Positions 1 through 10,450 of a stretch of 64,000 bases of DNA are shown here, one piece after another. This DNA is from Dasyornis broadbenti. Its lineage: Eukaryota; Chordata; Aves; Passeriformes; Dasyornithidae. Position numbers and translations under genes: made by a program. Below the pieces are notes generated by a model. It saw only the letters and a program-made list of their open reading frames with translations. It was not told where the DNA came from and ran no database searches. The stretch is taken from positions 1,008,644 through 1,072,643 of the forward strand of contig VZRN01002991.1 in the NCBI GenBank assembly GCA_013397935.1. The letters are read 5' to 3'. How positions within the stretch are numbered: position 1 is the first letter of the stretch; every line of letters begins with the position of its first letter.

Positions 1-2924
1 AAAAAAACCCCGTCTTTCTGCAGGACTGCAAATATTTCTGCTCTTGTTGCAAGAGCCCAGAGCACGTGAAATTCTTAATTGGGGAAACTGATGGAAGGCA
101 ACAGAAGAGAAATAAAAGCAAAAGATCAGCAGGATTCATACAATAAATTCATGCTCTGGTTTCTAAGGCAAAGGGTATGAACAAAAGCCATCCTTCCCCA
201 GAGAGGCATTTCAGCATCACCTCTGAGAGGTCGGCTGGAGAAAACTACAGGCTGGTTGGTTCCACCTTGACCCCTGGGAAGGTGATGACTTCTGGCATTT
301 TTTGCTCCATTTCCAAACATCTGAAGGGAAAGAATGTGATTGGGAGGAGCTGGTATGGGTTTGTAGGGGAGCAGTGGTGACACTCCTGCTCCTCAGAGGC
401 CCTTGGGGCACATTTTAAGCGTCTGAGAGCCCTTGGCAACATGAAGGATTTGGTAGAGTCAAGTAATCAAAAGCAAGAGGAGAAGAGCATCACTTTTGAA
501 CATCACAAGAATCAACAGAGATAATGACTGTACTGTTTTCTTCAGACATTAGGATTAATAAAATTCACTCTGAAAAGGCCAAGACATTAAGTGCTAAGCA
601 GATGATGAGCTCCAATTGCAGCAATTACTTATTGACTATGTAATGTGCCCTGCTTTTTGCTAATGTCATCCTTGTCCTCTTCTCCTTTTTCCCTTCTCCA
701 ACCATCAGCCAAGTCTTTTTTAGGCAATGGACGATGGAGTGAGACTTCATGCATTTGGTGTTTTGTTTGCTGATTACAGTATCTCAAATTCCATTCTTAC
801 AGTGATTTTAATTTTTTTTTTTTCCCCCCTTGTTGATTTTATGGGGATATGTGTAGGGTCTCTGGCTTCAATCCAGCTGTCTTCTTTTCACAAAGCCTGT
901 AGAGAAGCAATTGTTATGGGCACTTTTTATGCCTTTTGGAGTAAAACAATCCAACAGCTTCTGATATGAAAACCATCATAAGGTCATGTCAGTTTGTTTA
1001 ACGTAAAAATAAAAGTCAGAAAGGAAAAATTTAGGTAAGAAAGGGAAAAGCCCAGGTACACTCTCCATCTACTAGATCCTGTGGTCTGAACAGATTTCTA
1101 ATGCTGATTTCAGTGTTGAACCTTGCTGCCCTGGTGGGGTGTTTCCCATTTATGGTAGTGTGGAAGTTTGCTGGGCCATGAGAAGTTTCGAGTGCAGAAA
1201 GTTTCCTGCTAATTTCACTGAGTTTGAGAAATTACCAGAGTATAGGTTTCATTAAGAGTTGCTTCTTTATGCAGATGACAAAGAGAAATTGCAGCCAGTG
1301 GTGTCTTTGCTGAAAAGACTCCATTAGACTGCCATTAGTTGCTAATAATATATCATAATTATTTTTATAGGGTTAAGCTTGCCTCTTTCCTTATTCACCT
1401 GCCTTGCAGAGATAACCTCTAAGAATACCCTGAAGGATTGTCAGGCTCCAACTCAAAAGCTTTTCCTTAGCTAAATTTTCTAAACTATTCATTACCTATA
1501 AAAGACTGGTGAGAATACAGAGATATGTATTCTCTTTCCAATTTACATTCTCATATAACTCCACTCAATGCCTAGTCAGACTCTGGAATAATTTTATTTT
1601 TTTTCCTTTATTACTATGCAAAGTTATTCTGTATATTAGTGAAATATCCATTCATTCTTCAGAACACATTTGCTGTTAACTACACAAACACTTGACTGTA
1701 TTTAAAGAATTGCTAATCAGATCTGTCACATATCTTATTTAAAATATCCATTTTATTTATTGAGTGTGGCCTGGTTTTCAAAAGGTTGAGCCTTAGTAGT
1801 GCATATTTCTACTTGAAAATGAGGAATAAACTCACTGCTAAAACATGTATTTGTGAATGTGCACATGCGGTTGGAAATACTAAATGTTGATCATTTTCTT
1901 CTGAAAGGCCTTGCCTCGAAGTGAGGCTTATCAGTGAATCTGTCAGGTCTAGAGGCAGCATCTGCTGCCTGACCTTTATGCAAGTGTGTTAGATTGTTTT
2001 AATTGTAGAGCAGAGCACCACTGCTGGATAAATATGAACAGCAGAGCAGCTGACATGACTAAGTCTCACCAAGAGGTTTGTTTTATTCTTCTGCTTAAAA
2101 TCCTGCCTCTGCAGGCTGAGTCCTGCTATGCACTGGACTTCACTAAGCCTGGAATTAGCTCCAAAACCCTGAGGAGAAGGAGCAGGCAAATGGTCTATCC
2201 CTAGCAATAGGCACAGGTGACTTGAGTCGGAAACACTGATGAAGTTCTACAGATCAGACCTGAGTGTGAGACAAACCAAAATCCACAAACCTTCCAGCAG
2301 AGAGAGTCTGGCACAACAGACTCACGGCCACTTGGAGAGCAGGGCTGGCTCAGGTCACAAGGACCAGCAGTGCTGCTTGCATGGGAAGGTCAATGAATTT
2401 TTCTGCCCCTATGGAATGATATCTTCACACAGCATGAAATGCTGTATACTCATTTTCTCAAACTGAATTAACATAATTTAACTGAAGGCCAAGTATCTGC
2501 ATTCTGGACTTTGTTTCAGTGCAGGGGCTTGAAATGGTGGCATGACCTCACCAGAACATTTGAATCTCCACTGCAGAGACCCTCTGAACAAAAGCCAAGT
2601 TTAATTATAATATGAAAATTTCCACAAGGAGAGTGAACCAGACTTCCTTGCATGATACCAGAAGATGCTGCAGCACTCTCCAGAGAACTCTACATATGTA
2701 ACCAACAATAACAACCAAAACTGGAGCAAATGATGGTATTTTCTGGGAAATGCCTCCTAGAAGGAAAAAAAAAAAGAAAAAAAAAAATAAAATAAAAAAA
2801 AAAGGGGGAGCTGTGAGGGACTTTTCATATTCCATTTGAATAATGCTAAATTTGCAGAGGTGGAATTCGGGAGGAGACAGAAACAGTGCATTAACATTCA
2901 AGTTTCACAAAAAAAAAATCAAGG
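1..2924. other. Unique non-coding stretch, no gene seen
   Basis: No frame here is long or resembles a known protein on either strand. The sequence is AT-rich with ordinary mixed composition. The visible landmarks are a T-run followed by a C-run at about 812-829, an ATTA/TAAT-rich patch around 1320-1380, and the A-rich tract listed separately at 2764. I see no CR1 match before about 2925. The short frames that exist overlap one another on both strands, which is what non-coding DNA gives by chance. It could be intron or intergenic; the sequence does not decide. Confidence 0.6.
2764..2803. repeat. Interrupted A-rich low-complexity tract
   Basis: This is about 40 bases of almost pure A, broken by single G and T bases and ending at a short G-run. 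It creates a lysine- or phenylalanine-rich short open frame, depending on strand, that should not be read as a gene. It lies about 120 bases before a CR1 3' end but is not continuous with it, so it is not that element's tail. CR1 elements end in an 8-bp repeat rather than poly-A. Confidence 0.85.
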
Positions 2925-3063
2925 AGACATTTCCTTTTGTGGAAACATCAAAACCCAGCTGGACATGGGGAGCCAGCTCTAGCTGACCCTGCTGGAACAG
3001 GGAGGATGGAATAGATCATCTCCAGAGGTCCCTTCCAACCTAAATGATTTTGTGATTCTGTGA
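2925..3063 (+). mobile_element. CR1 LINE fragment, 3' end
   Basis: The sequence reads in CR1 sense orientation: a block like 'caaaacccagctggac', then 'agctgaccctgctgga', a 'gatcatctccagaggtccc' segment, 'ttccaacct', and the terminal repeat 'tgtgattctgtga' ending near 3063. That is the usual CR1 3'-terminal layout. Only about 140 bases remain, so the element is heavily 5'-truncated, as most avian CR1 copies are, and it holds no reverse transcriptase or ORF1 sequence. The start is approximate because similarity fades upstream of about 2944. The subfamily is not assigned. It is a dead retrotransposon copy. Confidence 0.88.
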
Positions 3064-3305
3064 CAACGAAAGTATCAGAACAGGGTTTTGCTTCATATTT
3101 TCGAAGGGTTTTGGTATTTCTGCCTTAAGCAGGAGGGGAGATTTCTCTTCCAAACTCAACGTTTTAGAGGTGCTAAAATACTTTCAGGAGTCTTAAAATG
3201 TTTTGAGTTAGCATTTCAGAATGCAACAGATGAAGTATAATTTTTTCAAGTGGAGGTGAGATAAAGAGGAATAAAGCCCAAGTGACTTCCAAAAGAAAAG
3301 AGATT

Positions 3306-3488
3306 GTAGAATCATTAAAGTTGGAAATGACCTCTAAAATCTTTGAGTCCAACTGTTTACCCAGAACCACCATGTTCACCACTGAACCATATCCTGATGT
3401 GCCACATCCACATATTTTTGAACACTTGCAGGGATGGTGATTCCACCACTTCCCTGGATACCCTGTTCCAATGATCTTTCAGTTTGAG
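3306..3488 (-). mobile_element. CR1 LINE fragment, 3' end, antisense
   Basis: Read on the plus strand this begins with 'gtagaatcattaaagttgga', continues through 'gacctctaaaatctttgagt', 'ccaactgtttaccca', 'gaacacttgcagggatggtg' and 'ttccaccacttccctgg', and fades after 'ccaatgatctttcagt'. This is the complement of a CR1 3' region of the kind with a 'GTTAACCCAGCACCACC'-like segment. About 10 bases expected after 'ttccaatg' appear to be missing. Its 3' end faces the 3' end of the plus-strand CR1 at 2925-3063, 242 bases away. It is 5'-truncated and has no coding capacity. Confidence 0.87.
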
Positions 3489-4239
3489 TCATAAACAAAA
3501 GGTTTTGTTTGTTTTGCCAAGATAAGTTGATTTTTACTATTATTTTTAGGTTCAGCCCTAGGAACAAGATAAGAAAAATTTCCATCTCAGCTTTTAAATA
3601 CAGTTACACTAGTGTTCTTGATCTCTAGTATAAGTTGTATGCCAAAAGAAACCAAGCAAATGAAACCAAATCACAGGAACTTTGTTCTGGGTTTTGGGTG
3701 CTTTTAAAGCTCGGAGATGCCCCAAAAGTAATTTATTCCAAGCAACATGAGATATAAGCAGCCTTAATTTAACATTTCAAGTTGCAAAAGATGAAGTATC
3801 AAATTTCCATCTCCTATTTTCTGCTTAGATTCATCCAAACAAATCAGCATATTTCAGGAACATTTCCACTTTCTTTCATCTACCTGGTTATTCCAGAAGG
3901 CTTAACATGTACTATTTCCTTTTCTTATCCAACCACTTGAATAACATCTGCCCTCTTCGTCAGCTTCCTAAAATAACCACCTTTGGCATGTTAGAAAAGA
4001 TTTTTCATTCTCTAGTGCAAAACAGCAGTCAAGTAATGAACTGAGGGCTCAGCCCAGCAAATATTTAATTTGGCAAGTGCTAAGTTTTAACTTGTGATAT
4101 CTCATCTTTGCATTCAAATGTCTAAAACAGGTGATACATGCGTAATGCAAAAAGCTAGAAGCAAACACCACAGCATTTAGAAAATAGCTGCACGGGTTTT
4201 TGCTATGGAAATTATTTCTGCTTAAAACATCAACCCCGA
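3489..4239. other. Unique non-coding stretch, nothing recognised
   Basis: After the CR1 fragment fades there is AT-rich sequence with no repeat family that I recognise and no frame with protein-like features. The segment just after 3488 has a T/G-rich run ('ttttgtttgttttgcc'), which is low complexity only. Confidence 0.5.
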
Positions 4240-4500
4240 GTAATTGTATATTTTGTTTAGAGTGACAGCTGAATTTTTCATGTATTTGCTGTCTTTTGAT
4301 GGCAGATAAGTGGGAAGGAAAATGCACTCTCTGAAGGCTTTTATCAGAGAAAATCGCAGTCAGAAAATTGCACCATGTAGCACAGCAATATTTCCATACT
4401 TTACTGCACTTACAGAGGGAAAACTGTTATTAAGGCTAACAGGGTGTCATATAAAAAGAGATGATTCTTTTCACAGATCCTTTATTTGGCCGGAATTTTT
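4240..4500. other. Candidate conserved non-coding element
   Basis: The patch has mixed composition, no recognisable repeat, and several transcription-factor-like core motifs close together: a GATA-type core in 'cagataag' near 4303, its reverse core in 'ttatcaga' near 4340, and an E-box-like 'cagctg' near 4267. The texture differs from the decayed repeats nearby. This is inference from appearance only; no alignment was possible. Such motifs also occur by chance in AT-rich DNA, so the call is weak. Confidence 0.2.
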
Positions 4501-5099
4501 CCCCCTACAGTTGCAGGGGTTGGGAGGCCATTGCAACAGAATTTAAAGCGTTAGACACTTCAGTGAAGTGCAGCTAATATTTTAACAAGGGGATCCAACA
4601 AAATTCCTGCTGGCTCTGTACACTGTGATATAACCCAGGATGGGACAGACTCACCCTGGGGAAGCTATTCACCTGTATTCCCAAGGGCCAGTATCCTGAA
4701 CCAAGAAGGGGGCAGAAATCCATCCCCAAAGCCTTGCCTTGCTGTACAGGGCCCCGTTGTTCCCAGAAGATCAGGATCGTTCCTCTGGTGCCCTTCACGC
4801 CTGCTCTGTTGGGCAGACATTTCAGAGAGCATCAGTAAAGGCAGCTGAGCAGCTACCCACTGAAAGGAGCTTCAGGAGAGCTCTTTGCTTTGGAGTTCTC
4901 TGGAAGACTTCAGCCTGCTTGAAAGGGAAAGGGCTTGTAAGGGACCAGACTGGAGAAAAATGGGGTGGGCTCCAGCTAAGGAGCCCTGTGGTCTGCTCCT
5001 GCTGCTGCACTGACTCACATTTACTGAATCTACCAATGCCCTAATTGCCTTCTGCTAAGCAAGAGCCCTGACTCATTGTAAGAGCTGCTATTTCTACTG

Positions 5100-5460
5100 T
5101 GAGGAATGAAATTCCCAATGGACAAACCCCTGCAGATTCACAAGAATCATCACAGCAGCTGTAAAACCGTTTCATCTCCCAATGACTCAATCGCGCTGCT
5201 AATATTTCAATTATTTGCAGGTTTTGTAAACAAAGCTATTCTGGGATGCTTTGGAAGCGCCAATCGCCTCCAAAGGCCAGCAGTTAGTCATGGCTTCATT
5301 CATCAGGAGCCCCTTCACCTCGGGAAGCGACTCACCTCGCCATTGTTCTCAGCCGTGCTGCAACTCCTCCGCATTCCCTTCTCATGCAGGAGCACAACAT
5401 CTCCCAGATCCAGTCCGCAGTGCCATTCTGTTTGCTCTCTCCATGGATTATTGCAATAAT
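5100..5460. other. Candidate conserved non-coding element with a forkhead-like core
   Basis: The segment contains 'caatcgcgctgctaatattt', 'caattatttgcag', a forkhead-type core TGTAAACA at 5225-5232, and 'gcgccaatcgcc' within about 100 bases. CpG dinucleotides kept in an otherwise CpG-poor setting are compatible with constraint. It also stays open in two plus-strand frames (roughly 5106-5459 and 5251-5589), but those frames have no recognisable domain and read as low-order mixed sequence, so coding is not favoured. An enhancer or other conserved element is inference. Confidence 0.3.
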
Positions 5461-7025
5461 AAAAGCAGCAGCTGCCTGAAACACAGTTCTTCAAAGCAGA
5501 GGGGTGAAAAATATCCAAGCCTGCTCTGCCATCTTAGCTTGGAAAGTGACAAGAAAATCTGCACACATTTTTTTTTTTCCCCCCTTTAAAGCAATTTGAA
5601 ATTAAAACAAAAATTCTCAAGCACTGACCCAGAACAGTATTAGCACAAACATAAGTGCACCTTCATCCCACTGTCAGGGAAAAATTAAGTGAAAAAATGA
5701 AGAAAAAATTCTTTCTTTTCCCTGACTATCCCAGACAGCTTAAAGATGAAAGCTGTATCTGGTATTACAGCAGACCCCTAAGGTATTATTGGGAAATAAT
5801 TCCCAATCCAAACCGTTCGTTTTGCAAGGACAGAGCAAGATCCCAGGTTCCCCACAAGACATGGGAATGCCTGGCTTGTACTGAGGACAGTTTGTTTTCA
5901 TTAGGAAGAACTTCCTTGTGGGATGTTGTACAGATGGACCCCCAGACCTGAAGAAGGCAAATTGAAACGGCCATTAATCAACTCATGTAGCTCATTATGT
6001 GCAAGTAAAACATCCTGAGCTGTTGTTTGTGTGTCCATGTCACCAGATCCATTGAATGTCCATCTGTGTGATGAAACCTCCTCGTGGTGGAGTAATTGTT
6101 TTTGTTCTCCACACAGATAACTGTTTGCTTTTGTGTTTCTTATTACGGATTTCCTCTTAATTACCTGAACTCCACTAAGCATTCAGAAATATCAAGCACA
6201 GCACTACGAAACATCTTTTTCTTGTACTGCCAATACTCAACTCTACATCTACTGCTTCAGCAAGGGGTTGTTTTTATCTTTATTTGGCATCCCTCTAGGA
6301 ATGCATAGAAATGCTGCAGATTTTATTTTCTTAGTAGTTGACCAGACAGAATGGAGCTAGCTCTCTAAAAAAACCCACCAGGAAACGATATTCTCGTAAA
6401 AACTTCCATGAGTTGAGCTTAATTTGAACTGGAAGGTAAAAGAGAAAGAGAGAATGGGTCTAAATGGACAAAACTGTCAGAGATTTCACTGTGCAAAATA
6501 GTAGCCAAAATCACACATTCTTGGCACACCAAAGAGAGGACAGTCAATGCCTCTTATGAAATCATGACCATTCTCCTTTATCCTTGTCTTCTTCCTTTGA
6601 GGAAATCCATTGTTTCTAGTTCTTTCCCGAATGAGGCAAATGCAAATAGAGAGTAGAACTTTAACAAGAAGGAGGAAAGTTATACAGGAATAGATACTGG
6701 AAGTGGCCAAAGGCCATCTCTGTAGAGCCTAGCCGCACTTCCACTGAGCTATTGGGAAAGCCCACAAGTTGACATGGATGAATGTAGTTTTCCTACCTTT
6801 TATAGGTTTTCTTAGTTGCTGTTGCTGTACAAGGATAGATCCAGTAGGGTTATATGTCCAGTGAATTTCATTCTGGACTTTAGCAGATAACAGACCTGTT
6901 TATCTTTTCAAAAAAAAAGAAAAAATAGATTTATTTCCTGCACTTGTGCTTGGAAGATATCACTTTTTCAAGTGATAACTAAAGCAAATTAGAGTGCAGG
7001 AATGTGAATAAGTGATATTACACAG
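5461..7025. other. Unique non-coding stretch, no gene seen
   Basis: This is ordinary AT-rich sequence with a T-run then C-run near 5570-5585 and no frame that looks protein-like. A segment around 5905-5945 ('attaggaagaacttcc') faintly resembles a CR1 sense motif but cannot be extended either way, so it is not called. Nothing else is recognised. Confidence 0.55.
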
Positions 7026-7200
7026 GTTTTTAGAAGAGAAAGATTGAAAAGACCTTGCAGATCACATAGTTCATTTCCCTGAGAATTAAAGACCAAGAGG
7101 TTTTTCTAATGTTTTGACATAAAGTTAAGCCAATATCATGTGAAATAAAAATTACCTGAACATTCTCCTGTCTTGTAAAGAGGATTAAGAAAATAAAACA
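7026..7200 (-). mobile_element. Possible old, diverged CR1 relic
   Basis: On the plus strand the order of weak matches fits an antisense CR1: 'gattgaaaagaccttgcag', 'atcacatagttc', 'aaagaccaaga', then 'ggtttttctaatgttttgac' and 'ttaagccaatat'. These correspond in order to the CR1 segments for 'ggaccTTgaaagATCATctagtc', 'agGACCAAG', 'TTTTTCCTAATGT' and 'TTTAAGCCCATT'. Identity is low and there are gaps, as expected for a copy much older than the six clear CR1 fragments. Chance similarity is a real alternative. Confidence 0.35.
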
Positions 7201-9164
7201 AAATGCACTTTCCATCATATCGTTTGATACCTGATCACAGAACTTCAACTACTGCTACCAGCAGTATCATTTGTCCATCTTTATGGGCTTTTACATCGTT
7301 CCATTGGAAAATTTTAAAGTTTACCTGCAGAGCAGGATATCAGCATTGTTATGTCCAAGCCCGACTCTGTACCTGTGTGTGAAGATAGGGGAGCAAAAAA
7401 GAGGCACTTATCACCTCGGTTTCCTGGCTTTAACAAGGTGAAGTGGAGGATCTTCTGGATAAGCAAAACATTCTTACACGAAACACTCTCACGGTGTAAA
7501 TAACTTCAATATTAACAATTCATTTGATTCAAACTGAGAAGTGGTTTGAAATAAAGGCACTATCATTTCCCATGACTATCATACTTCACAAACACCAGGA
7601 GACACTGAGATCACTGAGATGGAACTTCTTTCATTTCACAGGAGAAAATGCTACTCTGGAAGCAATCAGTGGTCAGCGGAACATAATAGCAGCTGACATT
7701 TCAGGTCAATATGAAAGCAGTTTGGAGCCAGCCAGTTTGGAAGTGCTCCAGTTTGTCACTTCATTGCTAACCAAGACAATGTTGCAACATGTTTTGTTTA
7801 ATATAAAAACCAGGATAGAATCATGGGAGAATTATTTCCCTCTCAACTTCACCCTCCCCCAATCCTCTTTCCAAATGCAATTGTTCTATTTTTAAGAAGC
7901 TCATTTGTTGTTATTGTTCTTGCATCAAGCTGGCAGCTCACCCATCTGTCTCCCACTGCGCTTAAAGAGATGTCATGATCCTGCAGTCCCAAACACAGTC
8001 CTGATGTTTCCACTGAACTAAAACACATCTGCAATGACAGCTTTCACTTAGGAGTGAAGCTATTTTTGAAACAATGGCTACCTCACCAGTCAGATTTCAG
8101 ATGGATTTATAAAAAAAAAAAAAACCCAAAACCGGTACCACCTCGTCCAAGGTACCAGGATGTTCATTGGTTGAGACGTTAAACAAAGTTTGTTTAAAGA
8201 GTTCCCAGCTTCATCATGCATTGTTGTGTGAGAGCAATCATGAAAATGTGCCTGCCTTTAGGGCTGCCTTTCACTTAAAATCCCACAGCAACATCTTCAG
8301 CAAACCCCCAGCCCAAGGAGATCCCATTGGATCCCTCAGATCTGTGATGGTAATATCAGGTGAAGCACCCCTGGAAAACTGCTGCTTGTTCCATGTCAGC
8401 TGGGAAAGAGACAGAAAGTGAGCAGGTAACCAAACCAATGTGTTAAAGTAATCATTCTCAGGGTCTCACACAGAATTCTTGCAAGGGACTGAAGGCTGAC
8501 CCACAATTTTGCAGCTTCCATTGCAGGGAGTAAGAGTCTCATGGCCAAAATCAAACCACATGCCTTTACTTGCCTAATAGCTGTGAAATCAAGGGGAGAG
8601 AGTCAGAAATGTAACACGTCATTAGTCCATGTCCCCTTATACTCTCTGCTGCCTCAGGTTTTGGCTGTCTTGCTGGAGGCAGCGAGGCCTTCAAAGCTGG
8701 GATTGGCTCTGCTGAAACGCAGTCTCCTCCAGAAAAAAAGCTCTGTTTTTAGAAGAGCCCTCGAGTGCAAAACAGTATAAACACTAAAAAGCTTTCAGAC
8801 CTGGCACAACCTCCATCACAGTTTCTGATCCTAAATATCTGCACCCTGGTTCTATCAGTGGATTCCATCACCATAGTTTGGGATTCTGCTAAGAGGCCCC
8901 GAGACTCTTTGGCCTTGTGGAAAATAGGGATTGAGTCACTTTTGTCTTTCTTCAACTTCTTCCCTGTGAATCCAGTCAGAGGCAGAGAAGACACACACTT
9001 GCCCTAAGTGTGTTTCATGGAATAAACAGGTTTGACAGCTGAGAACTTTTGGCAATAGTTGGAAACAAACTTGCATTTTTTAAAGAGGCGTAAAGCAGAC
9101 AAACTGTCAGGCTACTCTCCTCAGAGGAACAAATCCTGAGGAGACCTTTCTTTTTTTTTTTTCC
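7201..9164. other. Unique non-coding stretch, no gene seen
   Basis: No repeat family or gene is recognised. There is an A-run at about 8111-8124 followed by a small pair of 'ggtacc' hexamers near 8134 and 8151. A plus-strand frame at about 7524-7895 (123 codons) has no domain-like pattern or codon bias that I can see, and the sequence there has normal intronic texture. Confidence 0.55.
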
Positions 9165-9305
9165 TTATTGCATTAATGAATATTCTGTCACTTTAGCAGG
9201 CCAAACATAATTGTTCAAACTGCTATGCTGAGACTAATTGCCCTGTCATTTACAATTAGGGGTGTTAATATGGTCATTAAGGTGTTACAAACGGCTCCTG
9301 AGCAC
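9165..9305. other. Candidate conserved non-coding element
   Basis: A short block rich in homeodomain-type cores: 'cattaatgaatattc', 'cataattgttc' (also a SOX-like ATTGTT), 'gactaattgccc', 'acaattagggg' and 'ggtgttaatatgg', followed by a T-box-like 'aggtgtta'. It has no repeat match, and such clustering is typical of developmental enhancers in vertebrate gene deserts. No alignment was possible, and TAAT cores are common by chance in AT-rich DNA. Confidence 0.33.
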
Positions 9306-9882
9306 CCTCCCAGGTCACCAGGATGTATAGAGCACCCCGGCAGGAGGAGTTAGAGGTTGGGACCTCAGCAGGTCTCGGTGCCATGAGAAACCTGACAGGC
9401 AGAAATATGCCCACTCAAATAAAAAACTTCTCACTGTTAAGTGAGCTGTTAAAACGTGGTGGGTGTCAGCTTGGTGAGCGCAGCTGATGGCCTTGTGTGC
9501 CGTATTAGCTGGAAGAGGCTGCGTTTGCATGGAAGACTCCAGTCTCCGGCTGCATTCTACTTTGAGATGATCTGGAGCCATTCTTTTTCAAGAGGTCGAT
9601 TTTTTAAAAGGCAAGAAGGAAAACAACCCTCTCTAAAAATAAACCAACTCCTGTGAAAAGGCTTGGCATTCCCCTGTCAGGTTTCAGAGACTGGGAGAGA
9701 GAATAGTCTGTCTGGTGCTGGCTTCCAGCCACAAGGAAGTTCATATCTAATATAATCAAGCCACATTAGAAAAAAACTGAGCAGATAAGAAGCCAAATGC
9801 AACTCAAACCACAAAGCCTCCATTGAAAATGTGTTTTGACTTCAGAAGGGGGACAGGAAAAGAGGAGAGAGGATTAGAGATT
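9306..9882. other. Unique non-coding stretch, nothing recognised
   Basis: The sequence is GC-moderate from 9306 to about 9550 and then AT-richer. I see no gene, no CR1 and no clear repeat. It separates the TAAT-rich patch from the old repeat at 9883. Confidence 0.5.
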
Positions 9883-9960
9883 CAGGGCCCTGTGCTCCTC
9901 TCAATTGCCCCAGATTTACACCCATTATACTCCAGAAGAGCTGATCCAAATTCCGCTCTG
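9883..9960. repeat. Old amniote-type repeat relic with a TTACACC core
   Basis: The order 'gggccctgtgctcctctcaa', 'cccagatttacaccc', 'actccaga' and 'gatccaaattccgctct' fits a short, roughly palindromic old repeat widespread in turtles, crocodilians and birds. Its copies carry a GATTTACACC..GTGTAA core and ends like 'gagatcagaatttggccc'. I recall the pattern but not a reliable family name. The copy is short and diverged; the orientation is ambiguous because the unit is palindromic. Confidence 0.35.
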
Positions 9961-10194
9961 CTGTGAGAAAGGCAAGTGCTTAACTTACATCAGCTGCGAA
10001 AACATTTCCGATTTGTTATCTCTTTCCTAATTGCCATTCAGGGGACAGTGTGATGTGTGTCACGTCTAGCCTTTACCATTTATTCTGAAGGTTAAAAATG
10101 TCACAACGGGTGTGGAGTAACCAGCATCTATAAAAAAAAAAAAAAGTTTGGAGATACAGAAGTCTGTTATTGCAAGTCCAATGAGAAAATAATG
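9961..10194. other. Non-coding spacer with an A-run
   Basis: Short unique sequence between the old repeat and the next conserved-looking block. It contains an A-run near 10132-10145 and nothing else recognisable. Confidence 0.5.
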
Positions 10195-10450
10195 CTCTCT
10201 TTGTACTTGTTTTCTCTTGACAGACAGCTTAAATTAGGTTGCTGAATAACTTGGTACATGGTACAACAGTAAACCTGTCACAAAAGCATGTTAATCAAAG
10301 CACAACTGATACTTGACATCCCCCGGTGAAAGGCATTTTTACAGTGTTTCATTAAAATTGAAAGGAGGATTAAGAGGCCTATTCCTTGATTAATGTCTCT
10401 CTCTGACTGGGAGATGTAATCCTATCCATAACCTCAAATTACTGGAAACC
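10195..10450. other. Candidate conserved non-coding element with a TCF/LEF-like site
   Basis: The patch holds 'cttgacagacagcttaaatt', a small inverted 'ggtacatggtac' motif near 10250-10262, a TCF/LEF-type ATCAAAG at 10294-10300, and 'attaaaattg' and 'gattaatg' cores. No repeat is recognised and the sequence lacks low-complexity decay. An enhancer-like role is an inference from motif density alone. Confidence 0.3.

Noticed and set aside
5900..5950. CR1-like 'attaggaagaacttcc' segment
   Set aside because: The similarity cannot be extended in either direction.
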